Assembly (NCBI GenBank): GCA_019415505.1
Contig: DXZC01000002.1
Location: 1-59,957, forward strand
Reading direction: 5' to 3'
DNA from: Peptococcaceae bacterium
GTDB lineage: Bacteria > Bacillota > Dehalobacteriia > UBA7702
DNA length: 59,957 nt
Of this stretch, positions 40,256-49,038 are shown in pieces; position 1 is the first letter of the stretch; every line of letters starts with the position of its first letter. The position numbers and the translations under genes were made by a program. The notes beneath the pieces were generated by a model. It ran no database searches. It saw only the letters and a list, made by a program, of their open reading frames with translations, and was not told where the DNA came from.

Positions 40256-42865
40256 GTGAAGGTTTTGCCTGAAAATAATTGGTGTGTTTTATCACCGGAG
40301 GAAACGGCAGAAAAACTAAAGACTTATCCCGATTCGGGGTTAAGTCATGGCGAGGCGGAAAGCCGCTTAAAAAAATACGGTAAAAATGTAATAGAAAGTG
40401 GCAAAAAGGACAGAATAATATTTGTATTTTTACGACAATTTTGTGATTTTATGGTAATGGTGTTAATGGGGGCGGCTATTATTTCAGCAGCCTGTGGCGA
40501 AATGATTGACGCTATGATGATTTTGGCTATTATCCTCCTTAACGGCATTCTCGGCTTTGTCCAGGAGTACAAAGCGGAGAAGTCTTTAGAGGCTCTCAAG
40601 GGTATGTATACCGCTGAAACACTGGTGCTCCGCAGTGGTCAACGCCTTAGCGTACCCTCTGAAGACTTGGTTCCCGGCGATGTAGTTATACTCAATCAAG
40701 GGGATAAGGCCGGGGCTGACCTGCGCTTAATACAGTCCTATAATATTGAGGTGGAGGAGGCCATACTCACAGGCGAGTCCCATTATGTTACCAAAACGGC
40801 AGCATCTGTCCCCGGCGGTCCAGAGGTTGGGGACCGTAAAAACATGGTTTTCAGCGGTACAACCATAGTTAAAGGCCGCGGTATCGGCATCGTTACTGCA
40901 ACAGGTATGTCTACGGAAATGGGTAAAATAGCGGGGCTATTAGGGGCGGCAACAAATGACCCAACGCCCCTCCAGTTGCGCCTTAAAACCTTAGGTAAGT
41001 GGTTAATCGCAATTTGTGTAGGGGTTTGCGCCATTGTCTCGGTTTTGGGCATTACTCTCGGCGGTGACGTCTATACTATGATTTTAACTGGCGTTAGCTT
41101 GGGCGTAGCCTCTATTCCAGAAGGACTCCCAGCTATTGTAACTATTTGTTTAGCGCTGGGTGTTTGGCGCTTAGCTAAATGTAACGCTATTGTTAAAAAG
41201 CTCCCCGCTGTTGAAACTTTAGGCTCTACCACGGTTATATGTTCTGATAAAACAGGGACCCTGACGGAAAACAGCATGGTTTTAGCTGAACTCTATGCCG
41301 GCAGCCGCTGGCAACCCGCCAGTTACCAGGCTGCTGAAGAACTAGACGAGGTAGTAAAGCGCTGCTTGGCTGTAATGTCCCAGTGCCATTCGTTAAGAAT
41401 CACTGAAAAGGGTTGGGATGGCGACCCTACGGAGCTGGCGTTATTTCAGGGAGCACGGGAAATGGCTCCTTATCTGGAGTTTGAAAATAAGACGGAGCAT
41501 GAAATCCCCTTTGATTCCCGGCGCCGCATGATGAGTGTTTTAGTGGGGAATACCTCCTTGGTTAAGGGTGCTCCCGGAGCGATTTTGCAATGCTGTAACA
41601 AAATCTTCACCAATCGGGGGACAATAGAACTCAGCGGTAATATGCGGGAAACTATACGCCAAGAGGTGGGGAGCCGCAGCGCCAAGGGTTATCGTGTTCT
41701 AGCTTTGGCTTACCGGGATAACGCCACCGGCCCAGAAAACATGGAATCATCCCTGACCTTTTTGGGCCTGACAGCCTTGGCCGACCCCATTAGGGAGGAC
41801 GTCTTTGACGCTATGTGCAAAGCTGATACCGCAGGCATTAAAACAGTGATGATTACTGGCGACCACAATGGTACGGCTCTGGCAGTAGCAAAGGAGCTGG
41901 GTATGGCCAGTGGTAGCGACGAGGTAGCCCTAGGTAAAGATGTTCAGGCCATTGGTAAAAAACCTGGGCAAAGTCCGCTCAAGAAAAAACGGGTATTTGC
42001 TAGAGTCAGCCCGGAGGACAAAATGAAGATAGTTCGCTATTATAAGTCCCAAGGCGAAGTGGTGGCTATGACAGGCGACGGGGTAAATGATGCTCCGGCC
42101 TTGAAAGAGGCTGATATTGGTATTGCCATGGGCCGGGGGGGAGCCGACGTTACCAAAGAGGCGGCGGACTTTATTTTAACGGATAATAATTTTGCCAGCA
42201 TTGTTCAGGCAGTGGAAGAAGGGCGGGGGATATATGATAATATTAGAAAGTTTATCCGCTATCTTTTATCCTCCAATTTGGGTGAAGTTCTGACTATGTT
42301 TATTGCCGTGGCCTTTGGCTTCCCTCTACCTTTGGTGCCTTTGCAAATCCTGTGGATAAATTTAGTTACCGATGGTTTGCCCGCCTTAGCTTTGGGTATG
42401 GAAAAGCCGGGAGCCACTCTAATGCAAAAACCGCCCCGGCCTAAAAACGAAGGTATTTTTTCCGCTGGTTTGGGCCAGAAAATAGTGGTGCGCGGTATTA
42501 TTATCGGGTTAACTTCAATTTTAGTGTTTTTGGGAGCCATTGTTTACTATGGCCATTTGGAGACTGCTCGCACTATGGCCTTTACAGCTTTAGTTTTTTC
42601 CCAGTTGTTTTATGTTTTCGATTGCCGCTCTGAAGATGAGAGCCCTTTTTCCTTGGGGTTTTTTACCAACCGTTATCTAGTTGGCGCTGTGGCTTTTTCC
42701 GCTGCTTTGCAGTGTTTAGTCCTCTATGTGCCGTGGTTTAGGTCTGTATTTCATACCGTTGCTTTAGATGTTAGCCAATGGGCTGTAATAATTATTCTTA
42801 CTATTTTACCTACGCTATTATCGAGCTTGCGGTATTTTCTCAAGAAAAAAATAAAAAAATTCTGA
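40256..42865 (+). CDS. Calcium-transporting P-type ATPase (P2A/PMR1 type)
   Basis: This is an 869-residue ten-helix cation pump. Visible are the N-terminal cation-ATPase domain, the actuator TGES motif, the phosphorylation site CSDKTGTLTEN (Asp about 331), TGDHNGTA and MTGDGVNDAPALKEADIGIAMG. Ion-binding helices show PEGLPAIV (M4) and WINLVTDGLPALALG (M6). The Glu in PEGLP and the Asn/Asp of M6 fit Ca2+ (or Mn2+) transport out of the cytoplasm. The start is GTG 40256 or TTG 40265; GGAAAGG at 40248 favours the latter by spacing. It lies alone between rqcH (divergent) and yicC. Confidence 0.92.
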   Translation: MKVLPENNWCVLSPEETAEKLKTYPDSGLSHGEAESRLKKYGKNVIESGKKDRIIFVFLRQFCDFMVMVLMGAAIISAACGEMIDAMMILAIILLNGILGFVQEYKAEKSLEALKGMYTAETLVLRSGQRLSVPSEDLVPGDVVILNQGDKAGADLRLIQSYNIEVEEAILTGESHYVTKTAASVPGGPEVGDRKNMVFSGTTIVKGRGIGIVTATGMSTEMGKIAGLLGAATNDPTPLQLRLKTLGKWLIAICVGVCAIVSVLGITLGGDVYTMILTGVSLGVASIPEGLPAIVTICLALGVWRLAKCNAIVKKLPAVETLGSTTVICSDKTGTLTENSMVLAELYAGSRWQPASYQAAEELDEVVKRCLAVMSQCHSLRITEKGWDGDPTELALFQGAREMAPYLEFENKTEHEIPFDSRRRMMSVLVGNTSLVKGAPGAILQCCNKIFTNRGTIELSGNMRETIRQEVGSRSAKGYRVLALAYRDNATGPENMESSLTFLGLTALADPIREDVFDAMCKADTAGIKTVMITGDHNGTALAVAKELGMASGSDEVALGKDVQAIGKKPGQSPLKKKRVFARVSPEDKMKIVRYYKSQGEVVAMTGDGVNDAPALKEADIGIAMGRGGADVTKEAADFILTDNNFASIVQAVEEGRGIYDNIRKFIRYLLSSNLGEVLTMFIAVAFGFPLPLVPLQILWINLVTDGLPALALGMEKPGATLMQKPPRPKNEGIFSAGLGQKIVVRGIIIGLTSILVFLGAIVYYGHLETARTMAFTALVFSQLFYVFDCRSEDESPFSLGFFTNRYLVGAVAFSAALQCLVLYVPWFRSVFHTVALDVSQWAVIIILTILPTLLSSLRYFLKKKIKKF

Positions 42866-42938
42866 GAAAAGAAGGAAAAGACATGTATATGTAGAAATCT
42901 AACTGGAATAAAATTGTGAAATAGTGTGGGGTAGCGTT

Positions 42939-43817
42939 TTGATTAATAGCATGACAGGATTCGGTCGTCATACCGAGGAAACAGCAGACTGGAAAGTTAC
43001 AGTTGAAGTTAAAAGTGTTAACAACCGTTATTTAGATGTAGCTGTCAAAATGCCCAAACAGTTTATTTCACTGGAGGAGAATATTAAAAAGTCTGTCTCC
43101 ACCGCCGTTAGTCGCGGTAGGGTAGACGTATTTCTCACAATTGAGGAAATAGGCGAGAAAAACCAAACAGTGATAGTAGATAAGGAGTTAGCCCTTGCCT
43201 ATTATCAGGCTGTTAAGGAAATTAAGGATATAACCTCTATATCTTCGGATATCAACTTAGGAGATATTGCCGCCTTTTATGGCGTTCTTACCTTAAATAA
43301 AGACGAAGCTGATTTAGACTCCCTGTGGCAGGTTATTGCTATGGCCCTGGATGGCGCCTTGGCTAAACTTTGCGAAATGCGTAAGGTAGAGGGAGAAAAA
43401 CTTTCCACTGATATTATGGACCGTCTGGCAACGGTTAAAATTATAAAAGATAAAATTGAAGAGAGAAGTCCCATCGTCATCAAGGAACATCGGGAAAAAC
43501 TCTATGCCCGCATGACGGAAATTTTAGGTGAAGTTGCCGTGGATGAGGAAAAACTCCTCAATGAAGTAGCCTTTTTTACTGATAAAGCCGATATTGCTGA
43601 AGAGATGGCCCGGCTGGATAGTCATATGGAGCAATTTAAGGAAAATATGGCTAAAGACGAGCCTGTAGGCAGAAAGTTGGATTTTATTTTACAGGAGATA
43701 AATAGGGAAATAAATACCACCGGCTCCAAGGCTAACGACACAACTATTAGCCACTTGGTAATTGAGGCTAAAAGCCAGTTGGAAAAAATCAGAGAACAGA
43801 TCCAAAACTTTGAGTAA
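42939..43817 (+). CDS. yicC: YicC family protein
   Basis: A 292-residue protein of the YicC/YloC family, whose members are endoribonucleases or adaptors in RNA decay. The N-terminal signature is INSMTGFGRHTEE with VEVKSVNNRYLDV. The C-terminal DUF1732 region shows EVAFFTDKADIAEEMARLDSH and GRKLDFILQEINREINTTGSKA. The TTG at 42939 matches the family start; GTG 42924 is the alternative, and neither has a strong ribosome-binding site. It leads the mihF-remA-gmk-rpoZ-coaBC-metK cluster. Confidence 0.92.
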   Translation: MINSMTGFGRHTEETADWKVTVEVKSVNNRYLDVAVKMPKQFISLEENIKKSVSTAVSRGRVDVFLTIEEIGEKNQTVIVDKELALAYYQAVKEIKDITSISSDINLGDIAAFYGVLTLNKDEADLDSLWQVIAMALDGALAKLCEMRKVEGEKLSTDIMDRLATVKIIKDKIEERSPIVIKEHREKLYARMTEILGEVAVDEEKLLNEVAFFTDKADIAEEMARLDSHMEQFKENMAKDEPVGRKLDFILQEINREINTTGSKANDTTISHLVIEAKSQLEKIREQIQNFE

Positions 43818-43873
43818 ACATAAAATGTTTTAAAATAAATAAAAATTGTTTATTGATTTTGGAGGTAAGAAAA

Positions 43874-44182
43874 ATGGCAATACCGAAGTTGACAGACGCC
43901 CAGAGGGCCGAAGCCTTGGCAAAGGCTCAAGATATGCGATCTAAGCGCACTGCCTTGCGCAAGGAGTTAAAAAAGGGTAATATCACTTTGGCAGAAGTTC
44001 TCGCTGACACCAAAAATGAAGTTGTAACTCGTATGAAGGTAAAGTATTTACTGGAATCTCTGCCCAACGTAGGAAAGATTACCGCCGCTGCTCTCATGGC
44101 TGAACTGGAGATTAAGGAATCCAGAAGAGTACAGGGCCTGGGCAAACGGCAAAGGGAAAAATTGCTGGAAAAACTAGCCTGA
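43874..44182 (+). CDS. mihF: Integration host factor, actinobacterial type (mIHF)
   Basis: The protein has 102 residues: a long N-terminal helix rich in charged residues, then a helix-two-turn-helix DNA-binding part with LPNVGKITAAALMAELEI and VQGLGKRQREKLLEKL. This fold is unrelated to HU-like IHF and was described in mycobacteria; it bends and compacts DNA. It is also known from deep-branching Firmicutes between yicC and gmk. ATG 43874 follows GGAGGT by eight bases. Confidence 0.88.
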   Translation: MAIPKLTDAQRAEALAKAQDMRSKRTALRKELKKGNITLAEVLADTKNEVVTRMKVKYLLESLPNVGKITAAALMAELEIKESRRVQGLGKRQREKLLEKLA

Positions 44183-44200
44183 TTTTAAGGAGATAGAAGA

Positions 44201-44464
44201 TTGCCGCTCAAGCTCATCAATATAGGCTTTGGAAATATTGTTATGGCCAACAGGATTATAGCGGTGGTTAGCCCAGATTCCGCGCCAATTAAAAGACTGG
44301 TGCAAGAAGCTAGAACGGAAAACCGGGTTTTGGACGCAACCTATGGCCGTCGCTGCCGCGCCGTAATTATCACTGATGACAACCGTTTAATTTTGTCCTC
44401 CTTGCAGCCTGAGACCTTGGCCAATCGTATAGCCGAGACTGGCGGTGAAGAGGATGGAGAATAA
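44201..44464 (+). CDS. remA: RemA/DUF370 extracellular matrix regulatory protein
   Basis: An 87-residue DNA-binding protein that activates biofilm matrix genes in Bacillus. The family sequence is clear: KLINIGFGNIVMANRIIAVVS, then DATYGRRCRAVIITDDNRLILSSLQPET over residues about 45-72. It starts with TTG after AAGGAG. In Bacillus remA also lies directly before gmk, as here. Confidence 0.94.
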   Translation: MPLKLINIGFGNIVMANRIIAVVSPDSAPIKRLVQEARTENRVLDATYGRRCRAVIITDDNRLILSSLQPETLANRIAETGGEEDGE

Positions 44465-44468
44465 GAGT

Positions 44469-45077
44469 ATGGACAAAGAGGGTTTGTTATTGGTCATTTC
44501 TGGCCCCTCCGGTGTGGGGAAGGGTACTGTTTGCGCTAAATTATTGGCTGAACAGGATAATTTATGTATATCCATTTCCCATACTACCCGGGAACCTCGT
44601 GCCGGAGAAACTGAGGGGGTTAATTACTTTTTTAAATCCCAGGCGGAATTCGCGGCCAATATTGAAAGAGACGCCTATTTAGAATGGGCCCAGGTATTTG
44701 GCAATTACTATGGCACTCCCAGGGACTTTGTGGCAGAAAATATAGATAAAGGCTTGGATACGCTCCTTGAAATTGATACGCAAGGAGCTATCCAGGTAAA
44801 AGAAAGATACCCGGAAGGGGTTTATATCTTTTTATTACCCCCTAGCTATAAAGCTTTGCAGGAGCGTTTGGAGGGCCGAAAAACAGAAACGCCGGAGAAA
44901 ATAAGTAAGCGATTGGGCGAGTTTCGCAAGGAAGTGGAGCAAAGCCCCATGTACGATTATTTGGTAGTAAATGACGATGTGAATAAGGCCGCCGACTCTA
45001 TAAAGGCCATAATAAAAGCAGAGCATTTGAGATTTGAACACAGCAGCAAATATGCAGAATTGTTAGGAGAGGAATAA
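44469..45077 (+). CDS. gmk: Guanylate kinase
   Basis: This enzyme phosphorylates GMP to GDP. The 202-residue protein has the P-loop SGPSGVGKGTV, SHTTREPRAGETEGVNYFF (GMP-binding), LEWAQVFGNYYGTP and EIDTQGA. ATG 44469 is eight bases after GGAGA. Earlier in-frame starts (44445, 44454) overlap remA. rpoZ starts one base after its stop. Confidence 0.97.
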   Translation: MDKEGLLLVISGPSGVGKGTVCAKLLAEQDNLCISISHTTREPRAGETEGVNYFFKSQAEFAANIERDAYLEWAQVFGNYYGTPRDFVAENIDKGLDTLLEIDTQGAIQVKERYPEGVYIFLLPPSYKALQERLEGRKTETPEKISKRLGEFRKEVEQSPMYDYLVVNDDVNKAADSIKAIIKAEHLRFEHSSKYAELLGEE

Positions 45078-45078
45078 T

Positions 45079-45288
45079 ATGCTGGTTAAACCAATATTAA
45101 GCGAACTGATGGAACATGTGGACTCTAAGTATACTTTGGTATCGATAAGTGCAAAGCGGGCCAGACAAATAATGGCGGAAGAAAATGTTTTGTACGATAA
45201 TCCAGTCTCCATGGCCCTGCGGGAAATTGCTGGTGGTGAAATAACTTGGGAAGAGGCTCTCCCAACAGAAAATGAGGAAGGTAACTGA
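45079..45288 (+). CDS. rpoZ: RNA polymerase omega subunit
   Basis: A 69-residue protein with the omega pattern KYTLVSISAKRARQI and NPVSMALREIAGGEITW. Omega helps assembly of the beta-prime subunit. AGGAG lies upstream, and the stop overlaps the coaBC ATG by one base (TGATG). gmk-rpoZ-coaBC is the common gene order. Confidence 0.95.
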   Translation: MLVKPILSELMEHVDSKYTLVSISAKRARQIMAEENVLYDNPVSMALREIAGGEITWEEALPTENEEGN

Positions 45289-46505
45289 TGGCTAAGGCTA
45301 AAACTGTTCTTATTGGCATAACCGGAGGTATAGCTGCCTACAAAATACCTGATTTGGTGAGCCGTTTGAAAAAACGGGGCTACCAAATAGAAATAATAAT
45401 GACTGAGTCGGCGCGGCATTTAGTCGCGCCTCTTGCTTTGAGTACCCTTTCCGGCCGTCCGGTACGGTGTGAAATGTTTCAGGAGATAGTAGGAGAGTCA
45501 GTGGAGGTAGAGCATATCTCCTTGGCTGACCGGGCGGACCTTATGGTGATTGTGCCCGCGACTGCCAATATAATGGGTAAGGCTGCCCATGGCATTGCCG
45601 ACGACCTGCTTTCAACTGTGATAATGGCGGCTGATTGTCCGGTTATCTATTTTCCGGCCATGAATACGCGGATGTGGGAACATCCCTGCACCCAAGAGAA
45701 TATCGCTAAATTGCGCAGCCTGGGCAATATGGTTATAGAGCCGGACGAAGGTTTTTTAGCTTGCGGTACCAGCGGTAAAGGGCGCTTAGGCCCTATAACA
45801 AATATTGAGTCAATTATAGTCAATGCCTTAGAAACTAAAGTCCAGGATTTAAAGGGTGAAAAAGTCTTGCTCAGCGCCGGTCCCACGAGAGAGGCTATAG
45901 ACCCAGTTCGTTATATTTCCAATAAAAGCAGCGGTAAAATGGGTTATGCTTTAGCTCAGGCCGCTGTGGCCCGTGGCGCTGAGGTTACTTTAGTGAGCGG
46001 GCCTGTGCATATGACGCCCCCCTGCCAAGTACAGGTAATTCCTGTTACTACCGCCCAGGAGATGGCAACGGCTATGCTGGCAAACTATGACTCAGCTACT
46101 ATAGCAATTATGGCGGCGGCTGTAGCGGATTACCGCATAGAGCGTCCCTCAGAGCAAAAAATTAAAAAATCTAATGAGCAGCTTAATTTATCCCTGGTAA
46201 AGAACCCGGATATTCTCCAGGAGCTGGGCAGCCGCAAGGAACACCAGTATTTAGTGGGCTTTGCAGCGGAAACCAGTGATTTAGAGGCCAATGCCCTAGC
46301 TAAATTAACTCGAAAAAATTTGGATATGATTGTTGCTAACGATGTTAGTCAAGTGGGCGCCGGATTTGATGTTGACACTAATATCGCCACCATATATACT
46401 ATAGGGGGTATGGCTACTAAAGTAGATTTAACAACTAAAGATAATTTGGCAAATATCATCTTAGATGAAATAGTGAATAAATTGCAAAGGAAGGATAAGG
46501 AATGA
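45288..46505 (+). CDS. coaBC: Bifunctional phosphopantothenoylcysteine decarboxylase/synthetase
   Basis: CoaBC carries out two consecutive coenzyme A steps. The 405-residue protein has an N-terminal flavoprotein domain (ITGGIAAYKIPDLV, PATANIMGKAAHGIADDLLS, PAMNTRMWEHP and the lid Cys in LACGTSGKGRLG). The C-terminal CTP-dependent synthetase follows, with SAGPTREAIDPVRYISNKSSGKMG at about residues 194-217 and AAVADYR. The stop overlaps the metK start by four bases. Confidence 0.96.
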   Translation: MAKAKTVLIGITGGIAAYKIPDLVSRLKKRGYQIEIIMTESARHLVAPLALSTLSGRPVRCEMFQEIVGESVEVEHISLADRADLMVIVPATANIMGKAAHGIADDLLSTVIMAADCPVIYFPAMNTRMWEHPCTQENIAKLRSLGNMVIEPDEGFLACGTSGKGRLGPITNIESIIVNALETKVQDLKGEKVLLSAGPTREAIDPVRYISNKSSGKMGYALAQAAVARGAEVTLVSGPVHMTPPCQVQVIPVTTAQEMATAMLANYDSATIAIMAAAVADYRIERPSEQKIKKSNEQLNLSLVKNPDILQELGSRKEHQYLVGFAAETSDLEANALAKLTRKNLDMIVANDVSQVGAGFDVDTNIATIYTIGGMATKVDLTTKDNLANIILDEIVNKLQRKDKE

Positions 46506-47656
46506 GGAAATTGGTTACTTCTGAATCTGTGACCGAGGGACATCCTGATAAAATGGCGGATAAAATATCTGACGGTATTTTGGACGCTATTTTAGAGCAG
46601 GACCCCTATGCCAGGGTAGCTTGCGAAACTTTATGCAGCACTGGCTTGGTCCTTGTTTCCGGCGAAATAAGCACGGAATGTTATGTGGATATCCCCAAAA
46701 TCGTGCGGGATACAGTTGTGGAAATTGGCTACACTCGGGCTAAATATGGTTTCGACGCCTCCACCTGTTCTGTTATCACAGCTATAGAGGAACAAAGTCC
46801 CGATATTGCTCAAGGAGTGGACAAGGCCAGAGACGATGACTCCACTGGCGCTGGCGACCAGGGTATGATGTATGGTTATGCTACCGACGAAACGCCGGAG
46901 CTGATGCCTATGCCCATTAGTTTGGCGCACAAATTAACCCGGCGCTTAACAGAGGTGCGGCGCAGCGGCGAATTAAGTTATCTGCGCCCGGACGGTAAAG
47001 CTCAGGTAACGGTAGAATACGAAGATAACGTGGTTAAGCGGGTAGATGCGGTTGTAGTTTCCAGTCAGCATGATGCGGTAGTGCCTTATGAACAACTGGA
47101 AAAGGATATCATTGAAAAAGTTATAAAAGCTACTATACCAGCAGAATATCTCGACGCTGACACCAAATACTATGTTAATCCCACCGGCCGCTTTGTAATC
47201 GGCGGTCCCCAGGGTGATGTGGGCTTAACCGGTCGTAAAATTATTGTAGATACTTACGGCGGCGTGGGCCGTCATGGCGGCGGCGCTTTTTCCGGTAAGG
47301 ATCCCACAAAGGTTGACCGCTCCGCTTGCTATGCTGCCCGCTATGTGGCAAAAAATATTGTGGCTGCGGGTTTGGCGAAAACCTGTGAAATTCAAGTGGC
47401 CTATGCCATTGGCGTGGCTAAGCCTGTGTCCATTATGGTGGATACCTTTGGCACTGGTAAGCTGCCGGACGCTGAAATTTGCGATATCGTCTCTGAGAAT
47501 TTTGATTTGCGTCCTGCCGCCATTATCAAGAATTTGAATTTGCGCCGTCCCATTTACAAACAAGTTGCCGCTTATGGCCATTTCGGTCGCGCTGATCTGG
47601 ATTTACCTTGGGAAAATACTGATAAAGTAGATGTCTTAAAAAAATATTTACCTTAA
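46502..47656 (+). CDS. metK: S-adenosylmethionine synthetase
   Basis: MetK makes SAM from methionine and ATP. The 384-residue protein has TSESVTEGHPDKMADKISDGILD at the N-terminus (residues 5-27), the signature GAGDQGMMYGYA and the second signature GGGAFSGKDPTKVDRSA. Its product feeds, among others, SpeD at 28656. A strong terminator follows, so it ends the cluster. Confidence 0.98.
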   Translation: MRKLVTSESVTEGHPDKMADKISDGILDAILEQDPYARVACETLCSTGLVLVSGEISTECYVDIPKIVRDTVVEIGYTRAKYGFDASTCSVITAIEEQSPDIAQGVDKARDDDSTGAGDQGMMYGYATDETPELMPMPISLAHKLTRRLTEVRRSGELSYLRPDGKAQVTVEYEDNVVKRVDAVVVSSQHDAVVPYEQLEKDIIEKVIKATIPAEYLDADTKYYVNPTGRFVIGGPQGDVGLTGRKIIVDTYGGVGRHGGGAFSGKDPTKVDRSACYAARYVAKNIVAAGLAKTCEIQVAYAIGVAKPVSIMVDTFGTGKLPDAEICDIVSENFDLRPAAIIKNLNLRRPIYKQVAAYGHFGRADLDLPWENTDKVDVLKKYLP

Positions 47657-47671
47657 AATTTTAAAATTGAG

Positions 47672-47703
47672 CAGCGCCGGAGTTAACTACTCCGGCGCTG
47701 TTT
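47672..47703 (+). terminator. Terminator after metK
   Basis: A perfect 12-bp GC-rich stem, CAGCGCCGGAGT (47672-47683) and ACTCCGGCGCTG (47689-47700), with a five-base loop and TTT. Confidence 0.8.
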
Positions 47704-47782
47704 AGCTTTGCACGGTGATTTTGCCCTTTTCTGACAGGCATTTTTTTTATTACCCGTCATATGTTTTTTTGAGGTGAATTTT

Positions 47783-48007
47783 ATGATTTCTCTAACAATT
47801 AGGAACTTTAAACGGGGTTTTGGTCGTTTATGCTTACTGGCTATTGTTTTATCGGTTTTGTTTTGGGGTGTACCGAAGTTTTACGGCGTACTGGCTGAGG
47901 GCAGCGGTGAGGACGATTTAAAAGAACTCACTGAACCCTTAAGGGTGGAAGCGGCGCCTGATCCCTCCAATCTTTCCGCTTGGTTTAATTACATTGATGT
48001 GAACTGA
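47783..48007 (+). CDS. Small membrane protein in YqzK (DUF4227) position
   Basis: A 74-residue protein with one membrane helix (LCLLAIVLSVLFWGVPKFYG, about residues 16-35) and an acidic C-terminal half. In Bacillus, yqzK encodes a similar small membrane protein directly upstream of xerD, so this is probably its counterpart; sequence identity is not obvious. ATG 47783 follows GAGGTGA by six bases. Confidence 0.6.
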   Translation: MISLTIRNFKRGFGRLCLLAIVLSVLFWGVPKFYGVLAEGSGEDDLKELTEPLRVEAAPDPSNLSAWFNYIDVN

Positions 48008-48122
48008 CCAGAACTGATGTGGAACTAAATGGACCTATGTAAATTAAAAATTACCCTGGTGAAAATAGGTAAAAAGCGGTATAATATAAAAATACTATAA
48101 TTTATTAGGGAGGCTAAATACA

Positions 48123-49025
48123 GTGTCCCAATGCCGGAGCAAAAAAGAAATAGAGGATTTTGGCGATTATCTTTTGGTGGAAAAAGGTTATTCCCCCAAC
48201 ACCATTGCTGGTTACGGCCGGGATTTAGCTGACTTTGCCGCTTATTTGTCAAGTATATCCGTCAGTAGCCTAGCGAAAGCACAGAGACGGGATATTATGA
48301 ATTACTTAGCAGACCTGTATAAACGAGGCCTTTCAGCTAATTCTACAGGGCGGCGTATGTCCGCCCTGCGTTCCTTTTATAAGTTTTTACTGTTGGACAA
48401 GCGCATTGAGGAGGATCCAATGGTAAATTTAGAAAGCCCTAAGATTGCTAAATATTTGCCCAACGTATTAACTCAGGAGGAGGTAGAGCTATTGTTGGCT
48501 CAGCCAGATACCAATACTATGGCAGGTAAAAGAGATAAGGCGATACTGGAGACTTTGTATGCCACCGGCATCCGGGTCAGTGAATTAGTTGGCTTGAATA
48601 CCTATGATGTTAATTTAAAATTTACCTATGCTAAATGCTTTGGTAAAGGCGGCAAGGAACGGTTAGTGCCCTTAGGCTCTTACGCAGTGTCCGCCTTGGC
48701 AGAATATATAACGTCAGTCAGGCCCAAATATCTAAAAGATAATGCCGAGGCCGCACTCTTTCTCAACCAGCGGGGCCGCAGACTGGGCCGGCAGACGGTG
48801 TGGAACCTCCTGAAACTCTATAGTAGTAGCGCTGGTCTAGCTGCTACGATAAGCCCTCATACTTTGCGCCACTCTTTGGCAACCCATATGTTGGAAAACG
48901 GGGCTGATTTACGGACAGTACAGGAAATTTTAGGGCATGTGGATTTAGCTACTACCCAAATTTATACTCACTTATTACAAAATACAGTAACAGCGGAATA
49001 TAAAAAATATCATCCCAGAAGTTAA
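48123..49025 (+). CDS. xerD: Site-specific tyrosine recombinase XerD
   Basis: Partner of XerC in chromosome dimer resolution. The 300-residue protein has the N-terminal core-binding domain (VEKGYSPNTIAGYGRDLADF) and catalytic residues Arg in TGIRVSEL (about 151), HTLRHSLATHML, ILGHVDLATT and nucleophile Tyr in QIYTHL (about 281). It starts with GTG after GGGAGG. It lies between the yqzK-like gene and deoB, the usual Firmicutes location. Confidence 0.93.
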   Translation: MSQCRSKKEIEDFGDYLLVEKGYSPNTIAGYGRDLADFAAYLSSISVSSLAKAQRRDIMNYLADLYKRGLSANSTGRRMSALRSFYKFLLLDKRIEEDPMVNLESPKIAKYLPNVLTQEEVELLLAQPDTNTMAGKRDKAILETLYATGIRVSELVGLNTYDVNLKFTYAKCFGKGGKERLVPLGSYAVSALAEYITSVRPKYLKDNAEAALFLNQRGRRLGRQTVWNLLKLYSSSAGLAATISPHTLRHSLATHMLENGADLRTVQEILGHVDLATTQIYTHLLQNTVTAEYKKYHPRS

Positions 49026-49038
49026 AGGAGGATTTGGC

